Notes: generated by a model not told the origin, from the letters alone. A DNA stretch of 39,526 nt from JBBQUP01 sp038212305 (GCA_038212305.1 JBBQUP010000020.1:1-39526); one strand, 5' to 3'; counted from the stretch's first letter, positions 16,789 through 26,914 are shown. Made by a program: numbers and translations.

Positions 16789-18621
16789 ATGAAAAAGTTA
16801 ATTGGCATTCTTTCAAAGCAATTTGTTTACTGGATTCTGTTTTTTGCATTTTTCCGATTGATTTTTCTAATCCTTAATCGTAGTTATGGGGTTGATGTTC
16901 CTATTCAAACGCAATTGGCTTCGTTTTTCTATGGGTTTCGGCTTGATTTAGCAATTGCAGGATACATTATTGCTTTTTTTATCTTGATACAACTTATTAG
17001 TTTAATAGTAGTAAAACAGTATTCTTATAAACTTCACGCTGTATTGCAAACAGTTTTTATTTCTATCGTAACTGTAATATTGTATGTAGATACCATTTTA
17101 TATAGTTATTGGGCTAAGCATATTGACTCTGAGGCTATTAGTTTTTTGGACAGACCATTTTTTATTCTGAATTCATTAAGATGGTTTGAAATTGTCATTT
17201 ATCCACTGATTATTCTTTTTATCATTTATTTGGCTCAATGGATTTTTAGTCGTTGGTTTTTTTGTAAAGTGAAAAGCAGTCGAAAAATATACAACTCAAA
17301 ATCACGTTTAATTTATACTGCATGGGGCTTGTTGCTATTGGGATTAATGATATTGCCAATTCGAGGTAGTTTCGGAGTTGCACCTATAAATACCGGAGTT
17401 GCTTATTTTAGCGATTATCAATTTGCTAATCAAGCAGCAATTAATCCGGTTTTTAACCTAGGGTATTCATACAAGCGCCACAACGAACTTTTGTATACAT
17501 ACGCTTTCATGGATAATGAAAAGGCAATAGAATTATATAAACAATTAAGAGCAAAAAACGATACCATTACACCTGTTTTAAAAACTAATCGTCCGAACAT
17601 TGTATTTATTCTTTTAGAAAGTTTCTCATCACAAACAATTGAACGTTTAGGAGGTGAAGCTGTAACACCTGAGCTGAATAAATTGATTCCCGAAGGTATT
17701 TTTTTCGATCAAGTTTATTCAGCCAGTAATCGATCTGATAAGGGAATAACAGCTGCAATTGCCGGATATCAAGTATTGCCAACCTATAGCATTATTCAAT
17801 ACCCTCAAAAAACACAGCACTTAGCTTTTATGCCTCGTAAATTAATTGAGGCGGGTTATAACGATTTAACCTTTATGTATGGAGGTGATATAAAGTTTAA
17901 AAACATGAATTCGTTTGCTGTACAGGCGGGTTTTAAAAAAATTATTTCTATTGATGATTTCCCACGAAGTGAACGTGGCGAAAAATGGGGAGTTCATGAT
18001 GAGTTTACTTTTCATCGTTTGATTGAAGAGATGAAAACGGCTAAACAACCATTTCTTCAATTTTATTTTACGCTAAGCAGTCATGAGCCATTTATTGTGC
18101 CAATGGATCGAATGTTCGCTGATGATTATTATAATTCGATTGCCTATACCGATAAATGGTTGGGATGGTTTTTTCAAGAAGTTAAAAAAGAGGGATTGTG
18201 GGATAACACGTTATTTGTTTTGATGGCTGATCATGGCGTTACAGGTCCCAAAAAGCTCATGCAAAATATGAAATCGTTTAATCACATACCGTTGCTTTGG
18301 ACTGGAGGCGCTTTGGCTGTTTCTGATACAATAGTTTCGAAAATTGGATGTCAAACAGATGTTGTTTCAACTTTGCTAAACCAACTAAGCATTGCAGACG
18401 ATTCATTTGTTTACAGTAAAAATCTATTAAATCCTTCGGTTAAAGGGTATGCCTTTTATACATTTAATGATGGTTTTGGTTTTATTGATGAGAATCATTT
18501 TCAAATTTTTAATACTCAATTAAATAAGTTCATGGAATTTGAAGGTGATAGTACTGACAATGCAATGCTAGAAGGAAAAGCCATTTTGCAATTGTTATCT
18601 ATCGACCATAAAAACAAGTAG
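16789..18621 (+). CDS. LtaS-type sulfatase-fold phosphotransferase (membrane)
   Basis: A 610-residue inner-membrane protein with about five N-terminal helices (between residues 12 and 190) and a periplasmic alkaline-phosphatase/sulfatase-fold domain (about 265-540). Metal and active-site segments are visible: Glu277 in ILLESFS, a nucleophile region SNRSDKG around Ser316, SSHEPF with His432, and ADHG with Asp481 and His482. LtaS relatives transfer glycerol-phosphate or phosphoethanolamine from phospholipids. This cell type makes no lipoteichoic acid, so the likely target is a surface glycan or LPS from the adjoining glycosyltransferases (inference). Confidence 0.88.
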   Translation: MKKLIGILSKQFVYWILFFAFFRLIFLILNRSYGVDVPIQTQLASFFYGFRLDLAIAGYIIAFFILIQLISLIVVKQYSYKLHAVLQTVFISIVTVILYVDTILYSYWAKHIDSEAISFLDRPFFILNSLRWFEIVIYPLIILFIIYLAQWIFSRWFFCKVKSSRKIYNSKSRLIYTAWGLLLLGLMILPIRGSFGVAPINTGVAYFSDYQFANQAAINPVFNLGYSYKRHNELLYTYAFMDNEKAIELYKQLRAKNDTITPVLKTNRPNIVFILLESFSSQTIERLGGEAVTPELNKLIPEGIFFDQVYSASNRSDKGITAAIAGYQVLPTYSIIQYPQKTQHLAFMPRKLIEAGYNDLTFMYGGDIKFKNMNSFAVQAGFKKIISIDDFPRSERGEKWGVHDEFTFHRLIEEMKTAKQPFLQFYFTLSSHEPFIVPMDRMFADDYYNSIAYTDKWLGWFFQEVKKEGLWDNTLFVLMADHGVTGPKKLMQNMKSFNHIPLLWTGGALAVSDTIVSKIGCQTDVVSTLLNQLSIADDSFVYSKNLLNPSVKGYAFYTFNDGFGFIDENHFQIFNTQLNKFMEFEGDSTDNAMLEGKAILQLLSIDHKNK

Positions 18622-18629
18622 GGGAGAAA

Positions 18630-19874
18630 ATGAAGCGAAGTGATTTTGAAATTATGGCTCCTGTAGGTTCTTATGAATCGCTGGCAGCAGCTATTCAAGC
18701 TGGTGGCGATTCGGTTTATTTTGGCGTGGAGCAATTGAATATGCGTGCTCGAAGTTCAGCTAATTTTACTATTAACGATCTACACGAAATAGTTGCTATT
18801 GCCTCGGAAAAAGAGGTAAAAACCTATCTGACAGTGAATTCTGTTTTGTATGATGAGGATTTACCTATTATGCGTCAGATTATTGATGCCGCCAAACAAT
18901 CTAATGTTACTGCCATTATAGCTGCCGATCAAGCTGCCATTCATTATGCCTCATCAATTGGAGTTGAAGTGCATATCTCAACTCAAGTCAATATTTCAAA
19001 TATCGAAACGGTTAAGTTTTACAGCAAATTTGCTGATGTGGTGGTTTTGGCACGCGAACTAAACATGGATCAGGTAAATGTTATTTTCAAAGCAATTGGC
19101 AAGGAGCAAATTAAGGGTCCAAACGGAGGATTGTTAAAGATTGAGATGTTTGTACATGGAGCTTTGTGTATGGCTGTATCAGGGAAATGTTATATTAGTT
19201 TACATCAATATAATTACTCTGCCAATAAAGGGGGTTGCTTACAAGGATGCCGGCGTAGCTATGTAGTTCGCGATAAAGAAACGGGGAATGAATTGGAAAT
19301 CGACAATGAGTACATCATGTCGCCAAAAGATTTAAAAACCATTCATTTTTTAAATAAAGTTCTCGATGCTGGTGTTCGAGTTCTAAAAATAGAAGGACGT
19401 GCTCGCTCAGCCGAATATGTTAAAACAGTAGTTGAGTGCTATGGCGAAGCTATTGATACAATAATAGATGGTACCTATGGCTCAGAGAAAATTGCCCTTT
19501 GGGATAAACGATTGTCTTCGGTGTTTAATCGGGGTTTTTGGGATGGTTATTACTTAGGTCAAAAACTTGGTGAGTGGACTGATGTGTATGGTTCTCAAGC
19601 AACACAAAAGAAGGTTTACATAGGAAAAGGAACTAATTATTTTCCAAAATTAGGTGTCGCAGAATTTTTAATGGAGACACATTCGCTAAAAATTGGCGAT
19701 GAGGTTTTAATTACTGGTCCAACAACTGGAGTTTTGCAGTTTAAAGTCGAGGAAATTCGAGTTGATTTAGTTACGGTAAATGAAACGATAAAAGGCGAAA
19801 AATTTTCGATGCTAGTTCCCGAATTAATTCGAAGATCTGATAAACTATACAAGCTGGTTAATGCCAATGAGTAG
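18630..19874 (+). CDS. trhP: U32-family protein, TrhP-like tRNA uridine-34 hydroxylase
   Basis: A 414-residue U32 family protein, once annotated as collagenase-like peptidase. It has the APVGSYESLAAAIQAGGDSVYFG start, a STQVNISN segment near residue 118, and four cysteines (180, 187, 203, 207) in the spacing of the U32 iron-sulfur site, followed by MSPKDL. TrhP uses prephenate to make 5-hydroxyuridine in tRNA. The C-terminal extension after about residue 330 fits TrhP/YegQ-type rather than UbiU/UbiV members. It starts 8 bp after the LtaS-type gene, after a GGGGAGAA stretch. Confidence 0.8.
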   Translation: MKRSDFEIMAPVGSYESLAAAIQAGGDSVYFGVEQLNMRARSSANFTINDLHEIVAIASEKEVKTYLTVNSVLYDEDLPIMRQIIDAAKQSNVTAIIAADQAAIHYASSIGVEVHISTQVNISNIETVKFYSKFADVVVLARELNMDQVNVIFKAIGKEQIKGPNGGLLKIEMFVHGALCMAVSGKCYISLHQYNYSANKGGCLQGCRRSYVVRDKETGNELEIDNEYIMSPKDLKTIHFLNKVLDAGVRVLKIEGRARSAEYVKTVVECYGEAIDTIIDGTYGSEKIALWDKRLSSVFNRGFWDGYYLGQKLGEWTDVYGSQATQKKVYIGKGTNYFPKLGVAEFLMETHSLKIGDEVLITGPTTGVLQFKVEEIRVDLVTVNETIKGEKFSMLVPELIRRSDKLYKLVNANE

Positions 19875-19905
19875 TAGTAAATACAAAATCAGTTTTAAAG
19901 TAAAC

Positions 19906-20062
19906 TCTAATTCGTAATGCGAATTAAGGGCTGAACATCAATTTTAATATTCAACCACTTCGTGGCTGATAGTACTTCTGGTTTTTTCCGTGAGCCACCC
20001 ACGGTTATCAATGTTTAGCCACTTCGTGGCAATAATATCAACTCTTAATTCTAATTCGTAAT
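19906..20062. repeat. Palindrome cluster flanked by 13-bp direct repeats
   Basis: The identical 13-mer TCTAATTCGTAAT occurs at 19906-19918 and 20050-20062. Inside or at the edges are TAATTCG-TAATG-CGAATTA (19908-19926), CCACTTCGTGG (19955-19965), CCGTG...CACGG (19988-20004) and GCCACTTCGTGGC (20018-20030). The right copy covers the stop codon of the leftward EEP gene. It lies where two genes converge. It may be a REP-like or MITE-like element; a bidirectional terminator role is possible. Confidence 0.75.
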
Positions 20063-20932
20063 AGGTGATATCTCTTTTTTGCCTTTAGTAATTGTTTTTT
20101 GTAAGTCAAAAAATAAATTTACTATTAATGGAAAGTGGCTAGAATTACAAATACTATCTTTTCTAAAAGGATATGTTGTATGAGAACGAACTCCAAAATA
20201 GTCATTTACAAAAATATAATCAGATTTTTCTTCGGTTTTATTATTACCACCTTTGGGCAGGGATGCTGAAATATGCTCGGTATCAGTTAATGGGTAGTAT
20301 AATTTATTACTCTCGGTGATTATTTTGTAGGTAAGATTATTTGAGATAAAATTAAAATCACCAGTTAAAATTACGGGCGCATTATCAGCAATGAGTTTAA
20401 TTTTTTTTAATAATAAATTTGCACTGTTCTCGCTGGCCACTCGACTATTGTATGAGAAATGAGTATTAAATACAAAGAAAATATGACCGGTTTTATTATT
20501 TTTAAGTTTTACCCAAGTAACAAAACGAGGATAATTTTCATCCAAACCAATGCTCTTTGTAATTTCAGTAGTTTCAGATAACCAAAATTGGGATTTAGCA
20601 ATAAGTGAAAACAAATCTTTTCGGAAAAATATTGGATTGTATTCATTAGGTATATCTTGACTAAGGAGCTCTTCACCAACACATGCATATTGAGATAGCT
20701 CATAAGTAAGAGAAACCAACTGTCTTTTTTCTACCTCTTGAAACCCAATAATATTTGGAGATTTTTTTTTAATTATCCAGGTTATTAAAGGCAATTTATT
20801 GTCCCAGTTTTGTAAAGAGTCTTTGTTTGTTTCTATACTTGTATTTAAAGTCATTATTGAAATGGAAGGACTCTTTAAACCACAAGAATAAAGAATTAAA
20901 GGAACAACGAAAGCGAACCACCACTTTTTCAT
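20051..20932 (-). CDS. Endonuclease/exonuclease/phosphatase-family lipoprotein
   Basis: A 293-residue EEP-fold metal-dependent hydrolase. A short signal peptide ends in a lipobox, LYSC, with Cys17 as the lipidated residue, so it is probably an outer-membrane or periplasmic lipoprotein. Active-site motifs are in order: MTLNTS, GFQEVEKRQ (Glu66), NTHFSYNSR, LTGDFNF, SDYIFVND and SSHFPLIV. Family members cut DNA, RNA, phosphoinositides or sphingomyelin; the substrate here is unknown. It stands 225 bp from its upstream neighbour and its stop codon falls in a repeat. Confidence 0.88.
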   Translation of the reverse strand: MKKWWFAFVVPLILYSCGLKSPSISIMTLNTSIETNKDSLQNWDNKLPLITWIIKKKSPNIIGFQEVEKRQLVSLTYELSQYACVGEELLSQDIPNEYNPIFFRKDLFSLIAKSQFWLSETTEITKSIGLDENYPRFVTWVKLKNNKTGHIFFVFNTHFSYNSRVASENSANLLLKKIKLIADNAPVILTGDFNFISNNLTYKIITESNKLYYPLTDTEHISASLPKGGNNKTEEKSDYIFVNDYFGVRSHTTYPFRKDSICNSSHFPLIVNLFFDLQKTITKGKKEISPITN

Positions 20933-21157
20933 TTACAATTATTTCTGGATAGCACAACCACCAATATTTTTAAAATCCATTGTGTTAGTATCAAATATTG
21001 AGATGCAGTATAAAGCAGATTTATAAGTGGTTGATGCAATCCTATGTTATTTATTCAAAGGTAAAGCATCTCTTAAGCAGGTTAGTTAAAATTACATGAT
21101 CTCCTACTTATTGTTGATGACTTGTAATATTAATCGGATAACCGAATTCATAGTACA

Positions 21158-23830
21158 CTACTTAACGCGGTAGTTGTAAATAAAATTGTTCAATCCACCA
21201 ACAATTAAATTAAATTCCGTTGAGTTTGGAGATAAAAAGCCAATACTATATCTCGATGTTCCAGTTAATGGAAATCCTGCATAAGTGGACCCATCTATAT
21301 TAAATAAGTATATTTTGTTGTTCTTATCATAAACACCAATTTTTTGAGTGTTTAAAGAGAAGTTGTAAATATCAATGGAAGTATTTAAAGAATTTTGAAA
21401 TGAATTTTTCCAAACAATTTCATCGTTACGTATCAATCCTAGCGTATTGGAGGTTAAGTAAGCAAAAGTATTACTTTGACTATCAATAGGTTTAAAAAAT
21501 ATGGGTTTTTCATTTAGCACAATGCTTGTTTCATGTATTTGCCCATCACTTACTGTCATGTATTGAAGCGAATTATTTTCGTTAAAGAATACCAATTTTG
21601 CAGTACGGCCATCTCCAAATAATGGATAAACCCCAGAGGAACAGGAAACTGCAACTAGGCTTTGTGGTTTTGTGCGTGTAATTCCTTTACGATTTACGAT
21701 ATATATGTTTAAGCTATCAACAACAATAATATAATCTTTACCAGCTTCTGAAACGTACTTAATAGGTTGTATCACTCTACTTTCAGTTTCATTGAATACC
21801 CAGTCGGGTAGTCGTTTGCCATGTTTATTGGTTACTAAAATTTTGTTATTACTTAGTGCTACAAAAAAACGATATGCTTTATTGTTATCATAATCAAAAA
21901 TGGAGATGCTATTTGTTGCAGGAGTTGGAAATTTTATTGGATAATTCTCAACATAGTTTCCATTTCTATCAATAATATGAATTTTTTGAGCAGTATTGAA
22001 TGCATATTGGTATTTTCCATTATTGTAAAAATCTATTTGAACAGGTTCTCCAATTATGGTTGCTTCTATTGGCTTTTTCCATAAAATGCGCCCCGAATTG
22101 TTTATTAAGTATAGTGTATTATTAACATCCTGTACAAATATTTCTGTTTCGCCATTTATATGGTTTTCAATAAAGAGTGGTTTCATATAAACCATGGTAT
22201 CCAATTTACTTTGCCATATTGTTTTTGGCTGACTACTTGAATTAGGAGAGTATTGTATTAATAGATTTGAATAAAGTGATTGAGATTGATGGGTTAACTG
22301 AATACCTATTCCATAGAAGTCATGGATTTTTGATTTTGCCTTTTCAAGTGTAATTATTGACTCTGAATTTAGATGTGGTTTTATAAAACTGGTAATATAA
22401 TGCGATGACAAAAAAACATGTATGTTATCGTTTACTTGAACATTTTTAAGATAATCGATAAAAGGAGGCGAAGTATGAATGTTATTATTGAGCAAATTTG
22501 AATATAAGAATGAATCTATAAATTCCGTAGAATCCGAAATAATCATATAGTTTTTATAGTAGGCAAGATATTTATGAGGAACAAATGGAAATAGCTTATT
22601 CAATGGTTGTAGATATGAATTTAAAGCTTGGATATTGTAAATAGGGAATTGAATATCAGCATCGGGTTTATAGATTTTATGAGGTTTAATAATTGTTTTA
22701 GGGTCTATTAGTTTCGAAATTTGATCCCATGAATTTGTTTGACTCTCTGTTTTAATAATGAGTAAATTATTATTCACCTGGTGGTTTTGTTCTAAATTTA
22801 GGAGAGCCATCTCATTTCCCCAAAATGGGTTCAGTGATTTATTTGTAACAGAATCGCTTGGGAAGGTTAATTTGAAATTACTTAAAGCAACATCTTTTTC
22901 ATTCCCAAAATTATAAAGGATAAAAAAGTTAGTTTGTGATGGAAATAATTCGGTTAATCGACTATTAGTCGGCTTAATTTCATTAAACAGAGTATCGATA
23001 AAACTATTCTTTTGAGCAATAAAGCCATTCAATAAAATATTTGATGCACTTAGGTTTACATCTAATTCGACCCAATCACCGAGTGATTTAATAAAATTTG
23101 AGGATATTGGGTTATTCTCATTCAAACATCCTTTATAAAGGGTATTTATCTTAGAAAGATTCAGATATAAGTGAATGGGAGCAAGGTTGGATGATGTTTT
23201 TTGTAAACTTATAAAAACAGGCTCTTGTAAAATATTTGGTACTGTACTAAGTTGATTTATTAAGCCAATTATTGATTTTGGTTTATCTGAAATTAGCATC
23301 ACTCCATTATAAATAGCTACTGAAAACTTTTTATATAATTTGTTATAAAGGCAATTGCTAATTTTTATATCATTAAAATTTAATACAGATTCGATTGTAC
23401 AGGTTGGGCTATTTGATAAAAGGAATTTGCGTACAAAATTTACTTCAGACTGATTAAGCAGAGGAAAATGAAAAACGGTGAAAATACTATCGTTTATGGA
23501 ATTAAGAGATTGATAAAATGGTCTGTTAAATATATTTTTCTGAGAGATTTCAAATGGATTATCATTGGTTTTTAGGGTGTCAAAAAATGCAACCCAGGTT
23601 TCTAACCAATCATTTATTGCAATTGAATTCAGTAGAGTGCCATATTTATTGGTTTGAGCAGATACAGATTCAATATCTTCGTACTCAATTATTACTGAGG
23701 AAGCTGATGATATAGAATTGTATAGAAGACTAGAATCAAAGGGTTTTAAATTCTTGAAATGAGAAAAAATTAATACAACAACTAAAATTAAAATGATGAT
23801 GGTACTCGCAATTGTAATTTTTTTCATCAT
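21158..23830 (-). CDS. Large membrane-anchored DUF3352-like protein with C-terminal beta-propeller
   Basis: An 890-residue protein anchored by one N-terminal helix (about 5-23). Residues about 40-520 resemble DUF3352-type extracytoplasmic domains, though no catalytic motif is visible. From about residue 530 to the end there are repeats of the form FxDYDNNKxYRFFVA...NGK, with IDRNGNYV and NRKGI, as in PQQ-like or FG-GAP-like propellers. It follows the PorZ-like gene by 28 bp in the same direction. A link to outer-membrane or type IX secretion is suggested by context only; function is unknown. Confidence 0.7.
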   Translation of the reverse strand: MMKKITIASTIIILILVVVLIFSHFKNLKPFDSSLLYNSISSASSVIIEYEDIESVSAQTNKYGTLLNSIAINDWLETWVAFFDTLKTNDNPFEISQKNIFNRPFYQSLNSINDSIFTVFHFPLLNQSEVNFVRKFLLSNSPTCTIESVLNFNDIKISNCLYNKLYKKFSVAIYNGVMLISDKPKSIIGLINQLSTVPNILQEPVFISLQKTSSNLAPIHLYLNLSKINTLYKGCLNENNPISSNFIKSLGDWVELDVNLSASNILLNGFIAQKNSFIDTLFNEIKPTNSRLTELFPSQTNFFILYNFGNEKDVALSNFKLTFPSDSVTNKSLNPFWGNEMALLNLEQNHQVNNNLLIIKTESQTNSWDQISKLIDPKTIIKPHKIYKPDADIQFPIYNIQALNSYLQPLNKLFPFVPHKYLAYYKNYMIISDSTEFIDSFLYSNLLNNNIHTSPPFIDYLKNVQVNDNIHVFLSSHYITSFIKPHLNSESIITLEKAKSKIHDFYGIGIQLTHQSQSLYSNLLIQYSPNSSSQPKTIWQSKLDTMVYMKPLFIENHINGETEIFVQDVNNTLYLINNSGRILWKKPIEATIIGEPVQIDFYNNGKYQYAFNTAQKIHIIDRNGNYVENYPIKFPTPATNSISIFDYDNNKAYRFFVALSNNKILVTNKHGKRLPDWVFNETESRVIQPIKYVSEAGKDYIIVVDSLNIYIVNRKGITRTKPQSLVAVSCSSGVYPLFGDGRTAKLVFFNENNSLQYMTVSDGQIHETSIVLNEKPIFFKPIDSQSNTFAYLTSNTLGLIRNDEIVWKNSFQNSLNTSIDIYNFSLNTQKIGVYDKNNKIYLFNIDGSTYAGFPLTGTSRYSIGFLSPNSTEFNLIVGGLNNFIYNYRVK

Positions 23831-23858
23831 ACTAATTAAGTTAATATGTGTGTAGTAA

Positions 23859-26261
23859 TTATTTTGATTTTATTATTAGAATTTTTCCAACCTGAACATC
23901 TGAGCCATCTTTTGAGTTAGCAAAAACAAGATAAACTCCACTTGCAACATTTTGTCCATCAGTGTTTTTACCGTTCCATATCGCTTGTCCACCTAATGAT
24001 TGAGATTCCCAAACAATCTTGCCACTTAACGATGCGATTTTTATGTCTGTATCATTAACCAATCCAGTAATTGTTATTGGACCATTGTAATTTTCTTTTA
24101 CAGGATTTGGATAAATATTTATCTGTTGGAAGGTCTTTTCCGGATCAACAGCAGTCCCTTTATATGAAACAATTCCTTTATCAGTACCAATATAAACAAC
24201 ACCTGTTTTGGGTTGTATTGCTATGCTGCTTATTGAATTGGAAATTAAGGGACTGTTATCTACATTAAAATGCTCAATGGTTTTTGTTCCATCTTCAGAT
24301 ACTAAAAAAATACCAGATGATTCGGTTCCTAACCATTTCCGATTAGCTGCATCAACAGCAATGGCAGTTATGGACTGGTTATCTAATAATATATCCGCAT
24401 ATTTAGTCCCATCATCTCTAGGAATTTTTATTTTATTAAAAATTGGTTTTGGGTCATCAAATACTGCCCATGGTCGATAATAAACCAATACACTTTTATC
24501 GGTACCTATCCACAAATATCCCGATTTATCTTCAGCTATTGAAAATATCTTGGTTGTTATTTCTTCGCCATCTTCATCCCATAATTTCAGCTGCCCTTTA
24601 TTTCTTTTATCTGATTCTAGAGCTGGATTAATAGGGCCACGATATCGGTCATCGGCTTGATTTTTAAGTGTATTATTCGTATCAAAAACAAATAATCCAG
24701 CTAATGAAGCACGTGGAATTATTAACCATTTATAATTGTTTCTGTCAATTAACATATCTCCTAAAGTAGCAACAAAACTAGTTGATTCATAATTATATTG
24801 AATCCAATCTACTGAATCTTTAGCATCCTTAGGTTTCACAACAATACCATTTTTAACCATCGAATTGCTTAAAAATAAATTTCCATCTTTATCGCAAGCA
24901 CCACCACCAACTCTATTATAATTCCACCATCCATTAATATTTTGAATACCGCTATTGGTATAATTATATTGTTTTTTTACTTTAAGGGTATCCATTTCAA
25001 AAATGCCATTACCATAGGATGCAAAATAAACACGATCAGGAATTTTAGAATCAGCTATTGCAGTAATAATATCATGAGTATTATTAAAAAGGGGTGTATT
25101 ATTTATAGTAGCAGCTTGCCAGTTATTATTATTGTAGATTGAAACATGTGATACTGTTCCAGTATTATTCCAAGTATTATCTAACCTTCCAGGGGAAACA
25201 TATAAGTAATTTTTGGTCATCAAAAGGTTTCTGCAGTAATTGGTATATGGACCATTGGGGATAGCAATTCTATCTGTACCATTTAAAGGCGATATAACTA
25301 AACCACTCGCAGCATCTGAAATGCAGAGATCTTCATTTTCTATTTTATAAGCGGATGTAAAACTAGGTGAAATTTGTGGCGTGAAATTATATTTTGTTTT
25401 AGTTCTTACTAGCTGAAGATCTTGATTATATATTTTTATAGATGAGCTCGTCGTTAGAATGAGCTGGCTCGTATTTGTTTTTATTTTTTTAAAGTTGGAG
25501 ATGGTATCTAAATTAGTCCAAACGTTATTTTTTATACTTAAAAACTCTGATGAAGATGCAGAAATTGAGCGGACTGCAACCAACTGATTGTTAAAACTCA
25601 AAATTGAGTTAATATTTTTTGTGTCAGGTGATTTGAGTTCCCATGTATCATAAAAGGATAATGCCTTGCTGCTAATTGGAGCTGTTTTTAGCCCTTGAGC
25701 AGTGGCGCAGTATATTGTATCATTAAATATAGTTATGTTGTTAATAGTTAAGTTTCCACCTAAATCCCCAATCAAGTAGGTATCGCTGATTTCTAATTTG
25801 TTTAAATCTAATACAATAATTCCAAAAAAAGTTGCTAAATAAGCTTTTGAACCATAGGATGTTATATTGTAAATTGTTTTGCCTCCAGAAATATTTGAGT
25901 TTTTTAAATCAGCGATATTTGTGATCTTACTATTGTCAAAAATATCAATATTACCATTTTGGTAACCTATAATGTATTTGGTATCATTTATAACATAAAT
26001 GGATGAAATATCTATATCAGAAAGTCCATTGACCTTTGTGAATTTTTCAATAGAATAAGTCTCTTTATCAATTCGGAAAAACCCTGAATTACTAACTCCA
26101 ATTATAAATTTTGAGGTAACATTTACATCAGTACAATTTTGGAAGGATAAATGGTCTGTCCAATCTCCAATTTTTTGTTGTGAGTATATGAACTGAGGAA
26201 TTAAAAAAATAAATCCAATTAAGAACATTTGAATACTCACTCTTGTTTTTTTTGATATCAT
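23859..26261 (-). CDS. porZ: Type IX secretion system component PorZ
   Basis: An 800-residue secreted protein. A signal peptide covers about residues 1-27; the mature start has the PorZ-like IGDWTDHLSFQNCTDV, followed by GVSNSGFF and VNGLSDIDISSIY and by a first propeller domain. A second set of regulator-propeller repeats follows (for example GYLWIGTDKSVLVY, RKWLGTESSGIFLV, VVYIGTDKGIVSY). The last 85 residues form a type A sorting domain (IYPNPV, SGVYLVF, GKILIIKSK). PorZ of Porphyromonas gingivalis sits on the cell surface and helps attach anionic LPS to cargo. The next gene upstream is rdgB, 44 bp away. Confidence 0.85.
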   Translation of the reverse strand: MISKKTRVSIQMFLIGFIFLIPQFIYSQQKIGDWTDHLSFQNCTDVNVTSKFIIGVSNSGFFRIDKETYSIEKFTKVNGLSDIDISSIYVINDTKYIIGYQNGNIDIFDNSKITNIADLKNSNISGGKTIYNITSYGSKAYLATFFGIIVLDLNKLEISDTYLIGDLGGNLTINNITIFNDTIYCATAQGLKTAPISSKALSFYDTWELKSPDTKNINSILSFNNQLVAVRSISASSSEFLSIKNNVWTNLDTISNFKKIKTNTSQLILTTSSSIKIYNQDLQLVRTKTKYNFTPQISPSFTSAYKIENEDLCISDAASGLVISPLNGTDRIAIPNGPYTNYCRNLLMTKNYLYVSPGRLDNTWNNTGTVSHVSIYNNNNWQAATINNTPLFNNTHDIITAIADSKIPDRVYFASYGNGIFEMDTLKVKKQYNYTNSGIQNINGWWNYNRVGGGACDKDGNLFLSNSMVKNGIVVKPKDAKDSVDWIQYNYESTSFVATLGDMLIDRNNYKWLIIPRASLAGLFVFDTNNTLKNQADDRYRGPINPALESDKRNKGQLKLWDEDGEEITTKIFSIAEDKSGYLWIGTDKSVLVYYRPWAVFDDPKPIFNKIKIPRDDGTKYADILLDNQSITAIAVDAANRKWLGTESSGIFLVSEDGTKTIEHFNVDNSPLISNSISSIAIQPKTGVVYIGTDKGIVSYKGTAVDPEKTFQQINIYPNPVKENYNGPITITGLVNDTDIKIASLSGKIVWESQSLGGQAIWNGKNTDGQNVASGVYLVFANSKDGSDVQVGKILIIKSK

Positions 26262-26305
26262 ACCTGACGTAATTAATTAAAATAATAATACAACGATTCT
26301 CTAGA

Positions 26306-26884
26306 TTAAACAAGTGAATTCAGATGATCTATAAGTTTTTTAACAGCTAAAGCTCTATGACTAATTTTGTTCTTTATCGATGAATCAAGTTCTGAAAATG
26401 ATTTTGAATATCCATATGGAATAAATATTGGGTCATAGCCAAAACCATTAAATCCTTTTGGTTCAAAGGCAATTTCTCCTTTTACAATTCCTTCAAATAA
26501 GTATTCATTGTTATCAACAATTAAAGCTATTACTGTTCTAAACTGAGCTTTTCTGTTATTATTATTCTGAAGCGAAAATAAAACTTTTAACATGTTTTTA
26601 ACAGAATCTCTTTCTGGTCCAGCGTATCGGGCAGAGTAAACTCCAGGCTCCATATTCAGTGCTTCAATTTCTAATCCTGTATCATCAGCAAAACAATTTG
26701 TTTGAGTTTTGGAATAGATAAAGCGAGCTTTTTGGAGTGCATTATCATTTAAAGTATCACCTGTTTCAGGGATATCCTCTATAATATTACAATCGTTAAG
26801 ACTTAGGATTGAAATACTTGAAGGAATAATTTCATTAATCTCATGTAATTTATGATTGTTGTTTGTAGCAAAAATAAGCTTCAT
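26306..26884 (-). CDS. rdgB: RdgB/HAM1 non-canonical purine NTP pyrophosphatase
   Basis: A 192-residue XTP/dITP pyrophosphatase that removes deaminated purine nucleotides. Signature segments are all present: IFATNNNHKLHEI, FADDTGLEIEAL, PGVYSARYAGP, GFGYDPIFIP and the C-terminal KNKISHRALAVKKL. Length is normal. It sits between the stress-protein terminator and the porZ gene, so its transcript may also carry porZ and the propeller gene. Confidence 0.96.
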   Translation of the reverse strand: MKLIFATNNNHKLHEINEIIPSSISILSLNDCNIIEDIPETGDTLNDNALQKARFIYSKTQTNCFADDTGLEIEALNMEPGVYSARYAGPERDSVKNMLKVLFSLQNNNNRKAQFRTVIALIVDNNEYLFEGIVKGEIAFEPKGFNGFGYDPIFIPYGYSKSFSELDSSIKNKISHRALAVKKLIDHLNSLV

Positions 26885-26914
26885 GTAATTGTTGTTTAAA
26901 AACTATATTTTAAT

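Noticed and set aside
21134..21145. Small inverted repeat TCGG-ATAA-CCGA just after the propeller gene
   Set aside because: A four-base stem is too short to call a terminator and has no T-run.
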